In this document: piece after piece, positions 18,420 through 27,948 of the stretch
Layout of the letters: each line of letters starts with the position of its first letter
Position numbering within the stretch: the stretch's first letter is position 1
Assembly (NCBI RefSeq): GCF_003576245.1
Contig: NZ_QWGA01000003.1
Location: forward strand, 434,001 to 498,000
Source of the DNA: Henriciella algicola
GTDB lineage: Bacteria > Pseudomonadota > Alphaproteobacteria > Caulobacterales > Hyphomonadaceae
Length of the DNA: 64,000 nt
Direction of reading: 5' to 3'
Made by a program: the position numbers and the translations under genes
Notes under the pieces: generated by a model
Database searches by the model: none
What the model was told of the DNA's origin: nothing
The model's input: the letters and a program-made list of their open reading frames with translations, nothing else

Positions 18420-19370
18420 ATGAGCTTTCGCGTATCTGCCTTCTATAAATTCGTCCCTTTCGCTGACCCCGAAGCGATTCGCGCCGATATCGCAGCGCGC
18501 TTCGAGACGCTTGGTATTCGCGGCACGGTCCTGGTCGCCGCCGAAGGCCTGAACGGAACGATCGCCGCCGAAGGCGGCGCGCTCGATGAGGCCATGTCAT
18601 TCCTGCGCGCGCTTCCCGGTTGCGACACCCTCGAACACAAGGAAAGCCACGCCGAGACGATGCCGTTCTGGCGCCTGAAAGTGCGCCTGAAGCAGGAAAT
18701 CGTCACCATGGGTGTGCCGGGCACGGACCCGAATGATCTCGTCGGCACCTATGTCGCCCCGGAAGACTGGAACGCGCTGATCACCGACCCTGACACGGTG
18801 CTGATCGATACGCGCAACGATTATGAGTACGGCATCGGCACTTTCGAAGGCGCGATAGACCCGAATACGGCGACATTCCGCGAATTCCCCGACTGGTTCC
18901 GCGATTTCCGCGCAAAGCTGGAGGCTGAAGGCCGCAAGCCGAAAGTCGCCATGTTCTGTACCGGCGGCATTCGCTGTGAAAAGGCGACCAGCTTCGTGAA
19001 GTCCGAAGGCCTTGATGAGGTATTCCACCTCAAGGGCGGTATCCTGAAATATCTCGAAACTGTCCCGCAGGCCGAAAGCAAGTGGCAGGGCGAGTGTTTC
19101 GTATTCGATCAGCGCGTCTCGGTCGGTCACGGTCTCGAAATCGGAGATTATGAGCTCTGCCATGGCTGCAAACGCCCCGTTAGCGAGGCTGAGCGCCGCG
19201 ATCCCCGCTATGAAGAAGGCATCTGCTGCCCCGCCTGCCACGACACAGTCACCGATGAGCAACGCGCCCGTTTCGCCGAACGCCAGAAGCAGGTCGAACT
19301 CGCCAAGAAGCGCGGCGAAGCGCATATCGGGCGCAAGAAAGCAAAGCCGGCCGATACCGAAGCGTCATGA
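18420..19370 (+). CDS. trhO: tRNA uridine-5-hydroxylase TrhO (YceA/rhodanese family)
   Basis: 316 residues in the usual three-part layout: an N-terminal ferredoxin-like UPF0176 domain (AAEGLNGTIA), a central rhodanese domain with the active cysteine in MFCTGGIRCEKA, and a C-terminal cysteine-rich part (CHGCKRPVS, later ICCPACHD) that probably binds a metal. TrhO makes the 5-hydroxyuridine at tRNA position 34 that is the precursor of mo5U/cmo5U, in an oxygen-dependent way. The stop overlaps the start of the next gene (ATGA), so the GST-like gene is coupled. Confidence 0.94.
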   Translation: MSFRVSAFYKFVPFADPEAIRADIAARFETLGIRGTVLVAAEGLNGTIAAEGGALDEAMSFLRALPGCDTLEHKESHAETMPFWRLKVRLKQEIVTMGVPGTDPNDLVGTYVAPEDWNALITDPDTVLIDTRNDYEYGIGTFEGAIDPNTATFREFPDWFRDFRAKLEAEGRKPKVAMFCTGGIRCEKATSFVKSEGLDEVFHLKGGILKYLETVPQAESKWQGECFVFDQRVSVGHGLEIGDYELCHGCKRPVSEAERRDPRYEEGICCPACHDTVTDEQRARFAERQKQVELAKKRGEAHIGRKKAKPADTEAS

Positions 19371-20026
19371 CGCTTCCAGTGCTCTATTCTTTCCGCCGCT
19401 GCCCCTATGCGATGCGCGCCCGGCTCGCCATTCAGTCCGCCGGGTTTGAATGCCGCCTGAGGGAAGTGGTCCTCCGCGACAAGCCGCAGGAGATGCTGGA
19501 CGCCTCGCCAAAGGGGACCGTGCCGGTGCTCGTTCTTCAGGACGGCGCCGTCATCGACGAAAGCTTGGACGTCATGCTGCATGCGCTTGGGCAGAACGAC
19601 CCCGAAGGCTGGCTGTCCCCTGATGAAGGTAGCCGGGCCGAGATGATGGACTTGATCGCCGCATGCGATGGGCCGTTCAAGCATCACCTTGATCGCTACA
19701 AATACGCCAATCGATACGAAGACGAGGGCGCCGTGTCGGAAGACCACCGCAAGGCAGGTTCAGCTTTTCTTGAGACGCTGGACTCTCGCCTCGCTTCGCG
19801 CCCCCAGCTTTTCGGTGAGCGCGTCTCGCTCGCCGACATGGCCGTGATGCCGTTCATCCGCCAGTTCGCAAATACGGACCGGGCCTGGTTCGACGCATCG
19901 CCCTACCCGGCCCTGAAAGCCTGGCTTGCCGCGCACCTTGCCAGTTCGCGGTTCAAGTCCATCATGCCGAAATTCGACCAGTGGAAGACCGGCGACAAAG
20001 AGCCCGTCTTTCCTTCAACGAAATAA
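19367..20026 (+). CDS. Glutathione S-transferase family protein
   Basis: 219 residues. The N-terminal thioredoxin-like domain has SFRRCPYAMRARLAIQSAG, a typical GST/glutaredoxin-like entry with CPYA, and the cis-proline segment GTVPVL. The C-terminal helical domain contains SLADMAVMPFIRQFA. Translationally coupled to trhO. Physiological substrate not inferable; detoxification or thiol transfer is usual for this type. Confidence 0.88.
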   Translation: MTLPVLYSFRRCPYAMRARLAIQSAGFECRLREVVLRDKPQEMLDASPKGTVPVLVLQDGAVIDESLDVMLHALGQNDPEGWLSPDEGSRAEMMDLIAACDGPFKHHLDRYKYANRYEDEGAVSEDHRKAGSAFLETLDSRLASRPQLFGERVSLADMAVMPFIRQFANTDRAWFDASPYPALKAWLAAHLASSRFKSIMPKFDQWKTGDKEPVFPSTK

Positions 20027-20050
20027 AGCGACGCCGCGAGTGCCCGCCTT

Positions 20051-20136
20051 CCCAGCGAAAGCTGGGACCCATGGCGGTCGAGAGCAGATCGTCCGGTCAG
20101 TCGCCCAGCCGCCATGGACCCCACCTTTCGATGGGG
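20051..20136. repeat. Intergenic palindromic element (paired arms, each with its own hairpin)
   Basis: Left arm 20051-20077 and right arm 20109-20136 are inverted copies (both contain CGAAAG and end in CCATGGCGG when read inward) around a spacer of about 30 bp. Each arm can also fold alone (CCCAGC/GCTGGG; CCCCA/TGGGG). It fills the gap between the convergent GST and alaS genes and may act as their terminator. It has the look of a dispersed alphaproteobacterial intergenic repeat, but only one copy is in this window. Confidence 0.7.
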
Positions 20137-20162
20137 ACACGGAAAATACTTCCAGATTTCTG

Positions 20163-22814
20163 TTAACCCGCCAGCGACTTGCGCACAGCGTCCAGAGCGG
20201 CTTCGGCCTTGTCGCCGTCCGGGCCACCAGCCTGCGCCATGTCTGCGCGACCGCCGCCGCCCTTGCCGCCAACTTCGGCTGCAGCAACGCGTACGAGGTC
20301 AACCGCAGAGACCTTGTCGGTCAGGTCATCTGTCACACCGACCGCGACCGCCGCCTTGCCTTCATTGACGCCAATAAAGACAGCAATGCCGGAACCGAGC
20401 TTACCCTTGGCTTCGTCGACAAGACCGCGAAGATCCTTGCCGCCAACACCGTCAGCGACACGTGCGATCAGCTTGAAGCCGCCAATCTCTTCCGGGCCAG
20501 ATGGCGCGGCGCCGCCGCCTCCACCCATGGCGAGCTTGCGCTTGGTTTCAGCCAGCTCTCGCTCCAGATTGCGGCGCTCTTCCATCAGGCTGCCAACCTT
20601 CCGGCTGACATCCTTCAGCGGCACTTTCAGCGTATCGGAAAGGTCGAGCGCGACCTGCGCGCGGCCTTTCAGGAAGGCGAGCGCTTCGGCGCCCGTTGCC
20701 GCTTCGATCCGGCGAACACCGGCAGAAACACCGCCCTCTGACGTGATGACGAAGGCAGCAATATCGCCCGTGCGCGCGACATGGGTGCCGCCGCAAAGTT
20801 CGACCGAATAGGGCCGCTTCTCATCGGTGAGCGGCTGGCCCATTGAAAGAACGCGGACTTCATCGCCATACTTCTCACCGAAAAGGGCGAGCGCCCCGGC
20901 CTCAATCGCCTTGTCTGGCGCCATGGTTTGAATGCGGGCCTCATCATTCTGGCGAATGACCGCGTTGACCTCATCCTCAATGGCTTCGATCTCGGCTGCG
21001 CTAAGCGCCCCGCCATGCGAGAAGTCAAAGCGCAGCCGGTCTTCCTCAACGAGGGAGCCTTTCTGCGTGACATGCGGCCCGAGCACATTGCGAAGCGCTG
21101 CATGGAGAAGGTGCGTGGCGGAGTGATTGGCGCGAATGCGCTGTCGGCGCGCCGCATTGGCAACGAGCTCAGCCTTGTCACCCAGCTTCACCGAACCGCC
21201 GGTCAGCTCACCGACATGAACGTGGAGGTCACCTGCGCGCTTCTGGACATCGCGCACGATGAACCGGGCGCCAGAGGCAAAGTGGATTTCACCATGATCG
21301 CCTGCCTGCCCGCCGCTTTCGGCGTAGAAAGGCGTGCGATCGAAGACGAGTTCACAGTCACCCGGGGCGACTTCATCGCGCATCTCGCCGTCCGACACGA
21401 TGGCTTTCAAGACGCCCTCATCGCTTGTGCCGGCATAGCCAAGGAAGCTGGTCGCGCCGATCTTGTCGCGAACCCGGAACCAGACCGCTTGAGACGCGGT
21501 GTCGCCAGACCCTGACCAGGCCTCACGAGCGGCCTTCTTCTGTTCGGCCATAGCCGTGTCAAAGCCTGCCTGGTCAACGCTCATGCCACGACCGCGAAGG
21601 ATGTCGGCGGTGAGGTCAATCGGGAAGCCATAAGTGTCATAGAGACGGAATGCGGTCTCGCCGGAAAGCTCTGCGCCTTCGCCAAGCCCGTCGGTGGCCT
21701 CATCCAGCAGGGCGAGACCGCGGCCCAGCGTGCGCTGGAAGCGGGCTTCCTCCTGCTCGAGAGCAGCTTCGATCGCAGGCTGCGCGCGGCCAAGTTCTGG
21801 ATATGCCTCGCCCATTTCAGAGGTCAGCGCGCCGACAAGCTTGTGCATCATCGGTTCGCGCGCGCCGAGGATATGGCCGTGGCGCATGGCGCGGCGCATG
21901 ATGCGGCGCAGGACATAGCCCCGGCCTTCATTCGACGGGGTCACGCCGTCGGCGATCAGGAAGGCGGAGGTGCGAAGGTGGTCGGCGATGACGCGGAAGG
22001 AGGCAAGCTGGTCGCCCGTCGCCTTTGCCCTGTAGACCTCTTCTTCGGCGTCAATCAGCGCCTGGAAGAGATCAATCTCATAATTGTTGTGGACGCCCTG
22101 CAGGACGGCGGCCATGCGCTCGAGGCCCATACCGGTATCAATGGAGGGCTTCGGCAGATCCTTGCGAGTGCCATTTGCCTCCTGCTCATACTGCATGAAG
22201 ACGAGATTCCATATCTCGATGAAGCGGTCGCCATCCTCATCCGGCGAACCGGGAGGCCCGCCCGGTATCTTGTCGCCATGATCGAAGAAGATTTCAGAGC
22301 ACGGCCCGCACGGGCCCGTATCGCCCATCGACCAGAAATTGTCCGAAGTCGAGATCGGGATGATCCGGTCGTCAGAAAGGCCTGCGACCTTCTTCCAGAT
22401 CTGCGCGGCTTCCTTGTCTTCTGAATACACCGTGACCAGCAGGCGGTCTTTCGAGAGGCCGAATTCCTTTGTCACCAGCTCCCAGGCGAAGGCGATCGCA
22501 TCATCCTTGAAATAATCGCCAAACGAGAAGTTGCCGAGCATTTCGAAGAAGGTGTGGTGGCGGGCCGTATAGCCGACATTGTCGAGGTCATTATGCTTGC
22601 CGCCAGCGCGCACGCACTTCTGCGAGGTTGCTGCGCGCGGTGCAAACGGGGTCTCTGCGCCGGTGAAGATGTTCTTGAACGGCACCATGCCGGCATTCAC
22701 GAACAGGAGGGTCGGATCATTGTCCGGCACCAGCGGCGCGGACGGCTTGCGGGTGTGCCCCTGCCGCTCGAAATAGGAGAGGAATGTTTCTCGAAGCTCG
22801 TTGACGCTCGTCAT
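20163..22814 (-). CDS. alaS: Alanyl-tRNA synthetase
   Basis: 883 residues, full length. The N-terminal class II catalytic domain has [22 protein letters not shown] and [16 protein letters not shown]. The editing domain has the zinc ligands in [15 protein letters not shown] and [12 protein letters not shown]. The C-terminal DHHA1 domain contains a glycine-rich [16 protein letters not shown]. It charges tRNA-Ala in the cytoplasm and clears Ser/Gly mischarging. It follows recA on the same strand, the common alphaproteobacterial order, with a terminator between them. Confidence 0.98.
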   Translation of the reverse strand: MTSVNELRETFLSYFERQGHTRKPSAPLVPDNDPTLLFVNAGMVPFKNIFTGAETPFAPRAATSQKCVRAGGKHNDLDNVGYTARHHTFFEMLGNFSFGDYFKDDAIAFAWELVTKEFGLSKDRLLVTVYSEDKEAAQIWKKVAGLSDDRIIPISTSDNFWSMGDTGPCGPCSEIFFDHGDKIPGGPPGSPDEDGDRFIEIWNLVFMQYEQEANGTRKDLPKPSIDTGMGLERMAAVLQGVHNNYEIDLFQALIDAEEEVYRAKATGDQLASFRVIADHLRTSAFLIADGVTPSNEGRGYVLRRIMRRAMRHGHILGAREPMMHKLVGALTSEMGEAYPELGRAQPAIEAALEQEEARFQRTLGRGLALLDEATDGLGEGAELSGETAFRLYDTYGFPIDLTADILRGRGMSVDQAGFDTAMAEQKKAAREAWSGSGDTASQAVWFRVRDKIGATSFLGYAGTSDEGVLKAIVSDGEMRDEVAPGDCELVFDRTPFYAESGGQAGDHGEIHFASGARFIVRDVQKRAGDLHVHVGELTGGSVKLGDKAELVANAARRQRIRANHSATHLLHAALRNVLGPHVTQKGSLVEEDRLRFDFSHGGALSAAEIEAIEDEVNAVIRQNDEARIQTMAPDKAIEAGALALFGEKYGDEVRVLSMGQPLTDEKRPYSVELCGGTHVARTGDIAAFVITSEGGVSAGVRRIEAATGAEALAFLKGRAQVALDLSDTLKVPLKDVSRKVGSLMEERRNLERELAETKRKLAMGGGGGAAPSGPEEIGGFKLIARVADGVGGKDLRGLVDEAKGKLGSGIAVFIGVNEGKAAVAVGVTDDLTDKVSAVDLVRVAAAEVGGKGGGGRADMAQAGGPDGDKAEAALDAVRKSLAG

Positions 22815-22852
22815 CTTCTCGTCTGGCCCGTCCTTGCAGCTTGCCCAAATTC

Positions 22853-22883
22853 AAGCGCCCGGCCGAATGTCAGCCGGGCGCTT
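22853..22883. terminator. Hairpin between recA and alaS
   Basis: AAGCGCCCGGC (22853-22863) pairs with GCCGGGCGCTT (22873-22883). It lies between the recA stop (22978) and the alaS start (22814) on the minus strand. The better T-run (TTTTTG) is on the plus side, and on the recA side TTGAATTT follows, so it is a probable recA terminator or attenuator. Confidence 0.75.
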
Positions 22884-22977
22884 CCTGTTTTTGATATAAA
22901 GGCTTGAGCGAGGCCCGCCAAGAAGCAGCCACGCCGCAGGCTCAGTTCACTGCAGCGCGCCGATCCGGGTAGCGGCC

Positions 22978-24084
22978 TCAGCCAGCCTTCGCCTCATCGT
23001 CATCATCCTTGCTCGCTTCGAGCTCTGCCTCTTCTTCGGCAGACAGCATCACATCAGAGAGAAGGCCCGACTGGCGGCGGATTTCATGCTCGATCTCATC
23101 AGCGATATCGGGATTATCCTTGAGGAACTGGCGGGTCTTTTCGCGGCCCTGACCGATGCGCTCTTCCTTGTAGGAATACCAGGACCCAGCCTTCTCGACG
23201 ACTTCGCATTTGACGCCAAGGTCAATGAGTTCGCCCGTCTTGGAGATGCCTTCGCCATAGAGAATGTCGAACTCGACCTGCCGGAAGGGCGGGGCCACCT
23301 TGTTCTTCACCACCTTGACGCGGGTCTGGTTGCCGATGGTTTCCTCACGGTCCTTGATTGCGCCGATGCGGCGGATGTCGAGGCGGACAGAGGCGTAGAA
23401 TTTCAGCGCATTACCGCCGCTGGTCGTTTCAGGGCTACCGAACATCACGCCGATCTTCATGCGGATCTGGTTGATGAAGATGACCATACATTTCGACTTG
23501 GAGATCGAGGCGGTCAGCTTGCGCAGCGCCTGGCTCATCAGGCGGGCCTGAAGACCTGGTAGCGAATCGCCCATCTCACCTTCGATTTCAGCGCGCGGGG
23601 TCAGCGCGGCCACAGAGTCGATGACCAGAAGGTCGACCGCACCAGAGCGCACCAGCGTATCGGCAATCTCGAGGGCCTGTTCACCAGTGTCCGGCTGGGA
23701 GACGAGCAGGTCATCGAGATCAACGCCGAGCTTGGCAGCATAGGTCGGGTCCAGCGCATGCTCTGCGTCCACGAAGGCGCAGACGCCACCATCTTTCTGG
23801 GCTTCCGCAATCGCATGCAGCGAGAGCGTCGTCTTACCAGAGCTTTCAGGGCCATAGATTTCAATGATGCGGCCCTTTGGCAGGCCGCCAATACCAAGAG
23901 CGATATCGAGGCCGAGCGAACCGGTCGACACCGCTTCGATGTCGAGCGACTTCTGATCGCCGAGCCGCATGACCGAGCCCTTGCCGAAAGAGCGCTCAAT
24001 ATTGGAGAGAGCTGTCTCGAGTGCCTTTTGCTTGTCCACGCCGGATTCCTTGTCCACGAGTTGCAGATTGCCGCGTTTGGCCAT
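22978..24084 (-). CDS. recA: Recombinase A
   Basis: 368 residues from the ATG at 24084 (GAGGAG box eight bases upstream); an upstream in-frame ATG adds five residues and has no ribosome-binding site. Walker [10 protein letters not shown] is at about 78-86, Walker [11 protein letters not shown], and DNA-binding loop L2 contains [20 protein letters not shown]. The acidic C-terminus (DDDDEAKAG) is typical. RecA forms filaments for recombination and stimulates LexA self-cleavage. A LexA-like operator lies about 80 bp upstream. Confidence 0.99.
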   Translation of the reverse strand: MAKRGNLQLVDKESGVDKQKALETALSNIERSFGKGSVMRLGDQKSLDIEAVSTGSLGLDIALGIGGLPKGRIIEIYGPESSGKTTLSLHAIAEAQKDGGVCAFVDAEHALDPTYAAKLGVDLDDLLVSQPDTGEQALEIADTLVRSGAVDLLVIDSVAALTPRAEIEGEMGDSLPGLQARLMSQALRKLTASISKSKCMVIFINQIRMKIGVMFGSPETTSGGNALKFYASVRLDIRRIGAIKDREETIGNQTRVKVVKNKVAPPFRQVEFDILYGEGISKTGELIDLGVKCEVVEKAGSWYSYKEERIGQGREKTRQFLKDNPDIADEIEHEIRRQSGLLSDVMLSAEEEAELEASKDDDDEAKAG

Positions 24085-24165
24085 GTTCAGTCTCCTCATA
24101 TATGGCCCGGCTTTGCAAGGCCGGCGTTCTTGTCAGAGCGCAGTCTGTACCACACTTGTTCACGA

Positions 24166-24180
24166 GAACAAAACAAAAAC
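24166..24180. promoter_or_regulatory. Candidate LexA operator before recA
   Basis: GAAC-AAAACAA-AAAC matches the alphaproteobacterial LexA pattern GAAC-N7-GAAC (GTTC-N7-GTTC on the other strand) in 7 of 8 fixed bases. The first half-site also forms the palindrome GTTCACGAGAAC at 24158-24169. It is 82 bp upstream of the recA start. Confidence 0.6.
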
Positions 24181-24266
24181 TTCGGAGCTCATCCAGACGC
24201 TTGCCGAAGACGGGGCAACCCGCCTAGTGTCTGGACCTGATCAAGCAGAGCGGCATTGCCACCCAT

Positions 24267-25079
24267 ATGATATCGATTCGACATCCTCGTCGCGGGCTTC
24301 TCCTCAGCCTCGCAGCGCTCACCGCGCTTGGCTTGCCCATCGCAGCGAAAGCGCAACAGGATGAGGGCACACCGCCGACAACGCTGCCCTTTGAACCAAC
24401 CGTGCCATCTGCCCCGCCGGGATATGAACCGCCCGCGCAGCCGGGGAACCTGCCCACCCGGTCGCCGCAGCCCTCATCTCAGACATCGCAGCCCCAGACG
24501 CAGGCCGCGCCGCCTCCGCCGCCCGGCGATCCGCTCTGCTATGAGATCGGGCCCTATATCCGCGAAGGCGCGAGCGCCTCTCGCTTTGCCGCGCTTAGCC
24601 AGTCGACGGCCGCAGGCTCTGCCATTGGCAGCTTTCCTGCGGGCGACGCCCTCAGTGAGCTCGGCGCAGGCGATTGCGCTGTCGCGATACCGGGCGCAGC
24701 GCCTTTCAGCGCCGCCTCACCCTATAATCAGGTGACCTGCACGCTTCAGATCGACCAATCGGATGAGGCGAGCCTCGAATCGATGCGCCAGCGCCGCGAC
24801 GAGCTGAAGGACCGGATCGCCGCCTGCCCCGCTGTCGCAGAATGGCAGGCAGAGCTGGTCGACACACCGGGAGAGCGCAATGGCGCGCTTATCTCTGACC
24901 AGGTCTTCAGCCACCCGAATGTAAATGTCGAAATGGTCGTGCGCGCACAGCAGCGAAACAAGCTCGGCCAGTGGCCTGATGATTATATCCGGACGCTGTC
25001 GCTCATCCTGCGCACCCCCAATCCGGATGCACCGCCGCCGCCAGAAGAGCCGACACCGGACCTTGCCGAAATCGAATAG
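24267..25079 (+). CDS. Exported proline-rich hypothetical protein
   Basis: 270 residues. A signal peptide (about 1-29, cleavage after AKAQ) precedes a Pro/Gln/Ser-rich linker (about 30-90) and a domain of about 160 residues starting LCYEIGPYIREG. That domain has cysteines at both ends of the CTLQIDQSDEA region and in DRIAACPAVAEW. A proline-rich acidic C-terminus follows. No family recognised; probably periplasmic. No good Shine-Dalgarno sequence precedes the ATG. It diverges from recA. Confidence 0.7.
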   Translation: MISIRHPRRGLLLSLAALTALGLPIAAKAQQDEGTPPTTLPFEPTVPSAPPGYEPPAQPGNLPTRSPQPSSQTSQPQTQAAPPPPPGDPLCYEIGPYIREGASASRFAALSQSTAAGSAIGSFPAGDALSELGAGDCAVAIPGAAPFSAASPYNQVTCTLQIDQSDEASLESMRQRRDELKDRIAACPAVAEWQAELVDTPGERNGALISDQVFSHPNVNVEMVVRAQQRNKLGQWPDDYIRTLSLILRTPNPDAPPPPEEPTPDLAEIE

Positions 25080-25148
25080 GCGGGGCGCGCGCCAAAAGCT
25101 GACAAGGTGCCCTTTCCAAGCCCCCGCCTTCGCCCCATTATATCGGCC

Positions 25149-25367
25149 ATGCTGACACGAAACGGACAATCAGGCGGCGAAGCGAAGCTTCACTATCTCG
25201 ACGGCGATATCGACATTATCGAGCCTGGCGACTACGTGACCTGCGCGGTAACCGGCCGGAAGATCCCGATCATGGCGCTGCGCTACTGGAGCGTCGATCA
25301 CCAGGAAGCCTATATCGATGCCGCGGCAGCTGCCTCGCGCATGGTTGAAGGCAAAGGCGCTGCATGA
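25149..25367 (+). CDS. DUF2093 family protein
   Basis: 72 residues. The DUF2093 core is clear: EAKLHYLDGDIDIIEPGDYV, then CAVTGRKIPIMALRYWSV and QEAYIDAAAA. This is a small alphaproteobacterial family of unknown role, with a conserved Cys that may be part of a zinc-like site together with nearby residues. Its stop overlaps the start of the M23 peptidase gene (ATGA), so the two are coupled. An upstream in-frame ATG exists but lacks conserved sequence. Confidence 0.85.
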   Translation: MLTRNGQSGGEAKLHYLDGDIDIIEPGDYVTCAVTGRKIPIMALRYWSVDHQEAYIDAAAAASRMVEGKGAA

Positions 25368-26251
25368 AGTGGGCGGCCTGTCTCGGACTGATCGCCTCGG
25401 CCGGGCTTTTCGCCCTTCCGGCGATCGCTGACGCCACCTCCCTTTCCTGCTCCGGCGCTGCCAAGCAGGGCGGCCTTCTTATCTGCACCGGCCCAGCCGA
25501 TACGTCTGTGCGTGTTGCTGGAGAGGATGGCAGCGGTGCCCGCGAGGTTCGCACCAATGCGGACGGCGTCGTGACGGTGGGCCTCACCCGCACTGAAGCG
25601 AGCCCGCTGATCCTGACGCCAGCAGGCGGCGCGCCCATCTCCGTCGATATCGCGCCGCGCAGCGATGACTTCAGGCTTCTTCGCGGGTTGGATTGCGACA
25701 AGGTCGATGCCCGCACGCCGGAGCAGCTCGCCGAAGTCGAGGAAAGCTGGCTGAAGAAGAAAGACGCCTTCGAGACGTTCAATGATGGTCCTGGCGCCAG
25801 TCTCGGTTTCAAGCGTCCTGCAGAAGGGCGCGCCTCTTCGCCATTCGGGCCGGAACGCAAATATACCGGTACCGGCGCGGACGGTGAGACCTGCGAGAAA
25901 GTGTCCGTCCACCAAGGCTATGACATTGCGACGCCGATCGGCACGCCCATCATCGCGCCTGCACCGGGCACAGTGATCCTTGGCGACCCGGACCTTTATT
26001 ACGAAGGCGGCGCAGTCTTCCTCGATCATGGGCAGGGCCTTGTCTCTGTCTTCATGCACATGTCGAAAGTCGACGTGAGCGCTGGCGACGAAGTCGAAGC
26101 TGGCGAGCAGATCGGGCTTTCCGGCAATACCGGCCGCACCACCGGCCCCCATCTCCACTGGGCAGTAAAATGGAGAAATGAGGCAACCCAGAACCGGGAT
26201 GCGGATTTCTACATTGACCCGGCGCTTCTTCTGGCGCTGGAGCCTCAGTAG
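25364..26251 (+). CDS. M23 (LytM) family metallopeptidase
   Basis: 295 residues: a signal peptide (about 1-23), a beta-rich N-terminal domain and the C-terminal lysostaphin-like domain. All zinc and catalytic residues are present: HQGYD (His183, Asp187) and GPHLHW (His263, His265). This predicts an active periplasmic peptidoglycan endopeptidase, rather than the degenerate EnvC/NlpD activator type. It is coupled to the DUF2093 gene and 10 bp before an SDR gene. Confidence 0.92.
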   Translation: MKWAACLGLIASAGLFALPAIADATSLSCSGAAKQGGLLICTGPADTSVRVAGEDGSGAREVRTNADGVVTVGLTRTEASPLILTPAGGAPISVDIAPRSDDFRLLRGLDCDKVDARTPEQLAEVEESWLKKKDAFETFNDGPGASLGFKRPAEGRASSPFGPERKYTGTGADGETCEKVSVHQGYDIATPIGTPIIAPAPGTVILGDPDLYYEGGAVFLDHGQGLVSVFMHMSKVDVSAGDEVEAGEQIGLSGNTGRTTGPHLHWAVKWRNEATQNRDADFYIDPALLLALEPQ

Positions 26252-26261
26252 GAGAATCCAA

Positions 26262-27122
26262 ATGGCACAGTCGAAGAATGCCGTCGTGACAGGCGGTGCC
26301 TCCGGTATGGGACTGGAGATGGCGCGGCACATTGTTGAGCGCGGCGGCAAGGTCCTCATCGCGGACATGGACAGCGATGCCCTTAAACTCGCCGCCAGCG
26401 AACTTGGTGAGGCGGCGTTCACGTTCGAAGCCGACGTCTCCCGCGAGTCGGACATTGAGGCGATGGCCGACGAAGCGTTCGACAAGCTGGGTCAGGTCGA
26501 TCTCGTGTTCGCCAATGCAGGTCTGCAGTTTGATGCGCCGCTATTGGAAGCCACGCCGCATGAGTTTGATCTGCAGTACGGCGCCAATGTCAAAGGTAGC
26601 TGGATGACCGCAAAAGCCTTTGCCAATCGCTGGATTGAGCGCGGCGAACAGGGCCGTATCTGCTTCACCGGCTCCGAGCATAGCCTGGGTTTTCAGCATG
26701 ACGGCGCGGGGCTCTATACCGGCACCAAACACGCCATTCTGGGCCTCGCCGAGGTCATGCGCCGGGAGATGCCAGAAGCGGTCGGCATCAGCGTCTTCTG
26801 CCCGGGCCTCGTGAATACAGGCTTCTATGCCAGCCGCGAAAAGGCCGGTCTGGAAGAGGATGCCGAAGCGCTCCGGACAGGCGAAAAGCTGATGGCCAGA
26901 GGAATGCCCGCTTCGAAGGCGGCCGGCGCCGCTGTCGAGGGGGCTATGATGGGCGAATGGCTAATCATGACCCACGCGGTCGCCCGCGAAGGGGCGAAAG
27001 AACGCTGGGACGAGATTGATGATGCCTTCCAGCGCCAGGCCCCGCCCGGCTCAGATGATGCAAACTACAAGGTTACCGAGCTGAAGGAACAGATCGAGTC
27101 AGAGGAGCCGCCGCCGCGCTGA
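26262..27122 (+). CDS. Short-chain dehydrogenase/reductase
   Basis: 286 residues from an ATG with a GGAGAA box 10 bp after the M23 gene; the longer frame upstream overlaps that gene and is not used. NAD(P) site TGGASGMGLEMA (about 10-21), FANAG, and catalytic Ser with YTGTKHAILG (Tyr-x-x-x-Lys). The acidic residue after beta-2 (IADMD) suggests NAD(H) preference. Substrate unknown. The C-terminal 45 residues are an extra charged extension ending EEPPPR. Confidence 0.9.
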   Translation: MAQSKNAVVTGGASGMGLEMARHIVERGGKVLIADMDSDALKLAASELGEAAFTFEADVSRESDIEAMADEAFDKLGQVDLVFANAGLQFDAPLLEATPHEFDLQYGANVKGSWMTAKAFANRWIERGEQGRICFTGSEHSLGFQHDGAGLYTGTKHAILGLAEVMRREMPEAVGISVFCPGLVNTGFYASREKAGLEEDAEALRTGEKLMARGMPASKAAGAAVEGAMMGEWLIMTHAVAREGAKERWDEIDDAFQRQAPPGSDDANYKVTELKEQIESEEPPPR

Positions 27123-27203
27123 CCGGAAGTTTTTTTGCGCGTCACTCGGAACACGGCGCGCACGGGCTAGTTGCTTGGGTCATAGATCTAGAAAGGAATA
27201 CCC

Positions 27204-27413
27204 ATGTCTACTGACACGTATGCAATGACCAAAGTTGTCGGCACGTCGAAAACCAGCATTGAAGAAGCGATCAATGGCGCGCTGAAGAGCGCGAGCAAGA
27301 CGATCCGTAATATGGACTGGTTTCATGTGACCGAAACGCGCGGCTATATCGAGAACGGCCAGGTCGCATACTATCAGGTCTGTATTGAGATCGGCTTCAA
27401 ATACGAAGACTAG
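27204..27413 (+). CDS. Dodecin family flavin-binding protein
   Basis: 69 residues. The beta-alpha-beta-beta dodecin pattern is complete: MTKVVGTSKTSIEEAINGAL, the flavin-stacking tryptophan in RNMDWFHVTETRG (Trp39) and a final strand AYYQVCIEIGFKYED. Dodecins assemble as hollow dodecamers that store and shield riboflavin or FMN. It has its own AAAGGAA ribosome-binding site and ends 22 bp before a strong hairpin. Confidence 0.94.
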   Translation: MSTDTYAMTKVVGTSKTSIEEAINGALKSASKTIRNMDWFHVTETRGYIENGQVAYYQVCIEIGFKYED

Positions 27414-27435
27414 GGCTCCGGACCGAATTTGATTG

Positions 27436-27486
27436 CCTCCCTCAGGGCGCAGGTTCATCCTGCGAGCAACCTTGAGGGAGGTTTTT
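27436..27486 (+). promoter_or_regulatory. Terminator-like hairpin whose 3' arm is the next gene's Shine-Dalgarno sequence
   Basis: The outer stem pairs CCTCCCTCAGG (27436-27446) with CCTTGAGGGAGG (27470-27481, one bulged T). The inner stem pairs CGCAGG (27448-27453) with CCTGCG (27459-27464), loop TTCAT, and TTTTT follows at 27482-27486. The cupin ATG is at 27488, so GAGGGAGG, its only ribosome-binding site, is paired in the hairpin. It may end dodecin transcripts and limit or gate cupin translation. Confidence 0.75.
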
Positions 27487-27487
27487 C

Positions 27488-27934
27488 ATGAAAAGAATAC
27501 TGGCGACAGCCATCCTGCTTGCGCTTTCCGGCCATGCACAGGCCCATGACGGGCCGCAACATTCCGAACATCACGCGGCCACCCCGCCGCCCGGCTCCAA
27601 CGAAAAGCTGCGCTCACCGATCGCGTCTGCTGACGGGCTGGAAGTGCTGATTTCCGATGTCGTGATCCCGCCCAACGCGACCGTTCCGCGCCATTATCAT
27701 CCCGGCGAGGAGTTCCTGTACGTGATCTCCGGCTCAGCCGTGCATGTTCAGGACGGTCAGGAAGATATCGAGCTGGTGGCTGGCGATTCCTATGTGATCC
27801 CGCCGCGTGCCGCCCATTCGCCGCGAGGCGGCCCGGACGGCGCACGCGCCATTGTCTTCCGCGTCCACCGCGACGGGATGCCAGAGCGTATCCTTCTGGA
27901 AGACGGCGAGACGCCGCCCCCTGAAGAAGATTAA
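27488..27934 (+). CDS. Exported cupin-domain protein
   Basis: 148 residues: a signal peptide (1-20, cleavage after AQA), a His-rich mature start (HDGPQHSEHHAA) that may bind metal, and a single cupin barrel with motif 1 RHYHPGEEFLYVISG and motif 2 GDSYVIPPRAAHSPRG. The two motifs supply the usual His/Glu metal ligands. Periplasmic location and enzymatic versus sensory role are open. Its ribosome-binding site is part of the hairpin at 27436-27486. Confidence 0.85.
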   Translation: MKRILATAILLALSGHAQAHDGPQHSEHHAATPPPGSNEKLRSPIASADGLEVLISDVVIPPNATVPRHYHPGEEFLYVISGSAVHVQDGQEDIELVAGDSYVIPPRAAHSPRGGPDGARAIVFRVHRDGMPERILLEDGETPPPEED

Positions 27935-27948
27935 GGCCTGTCAGGGCT

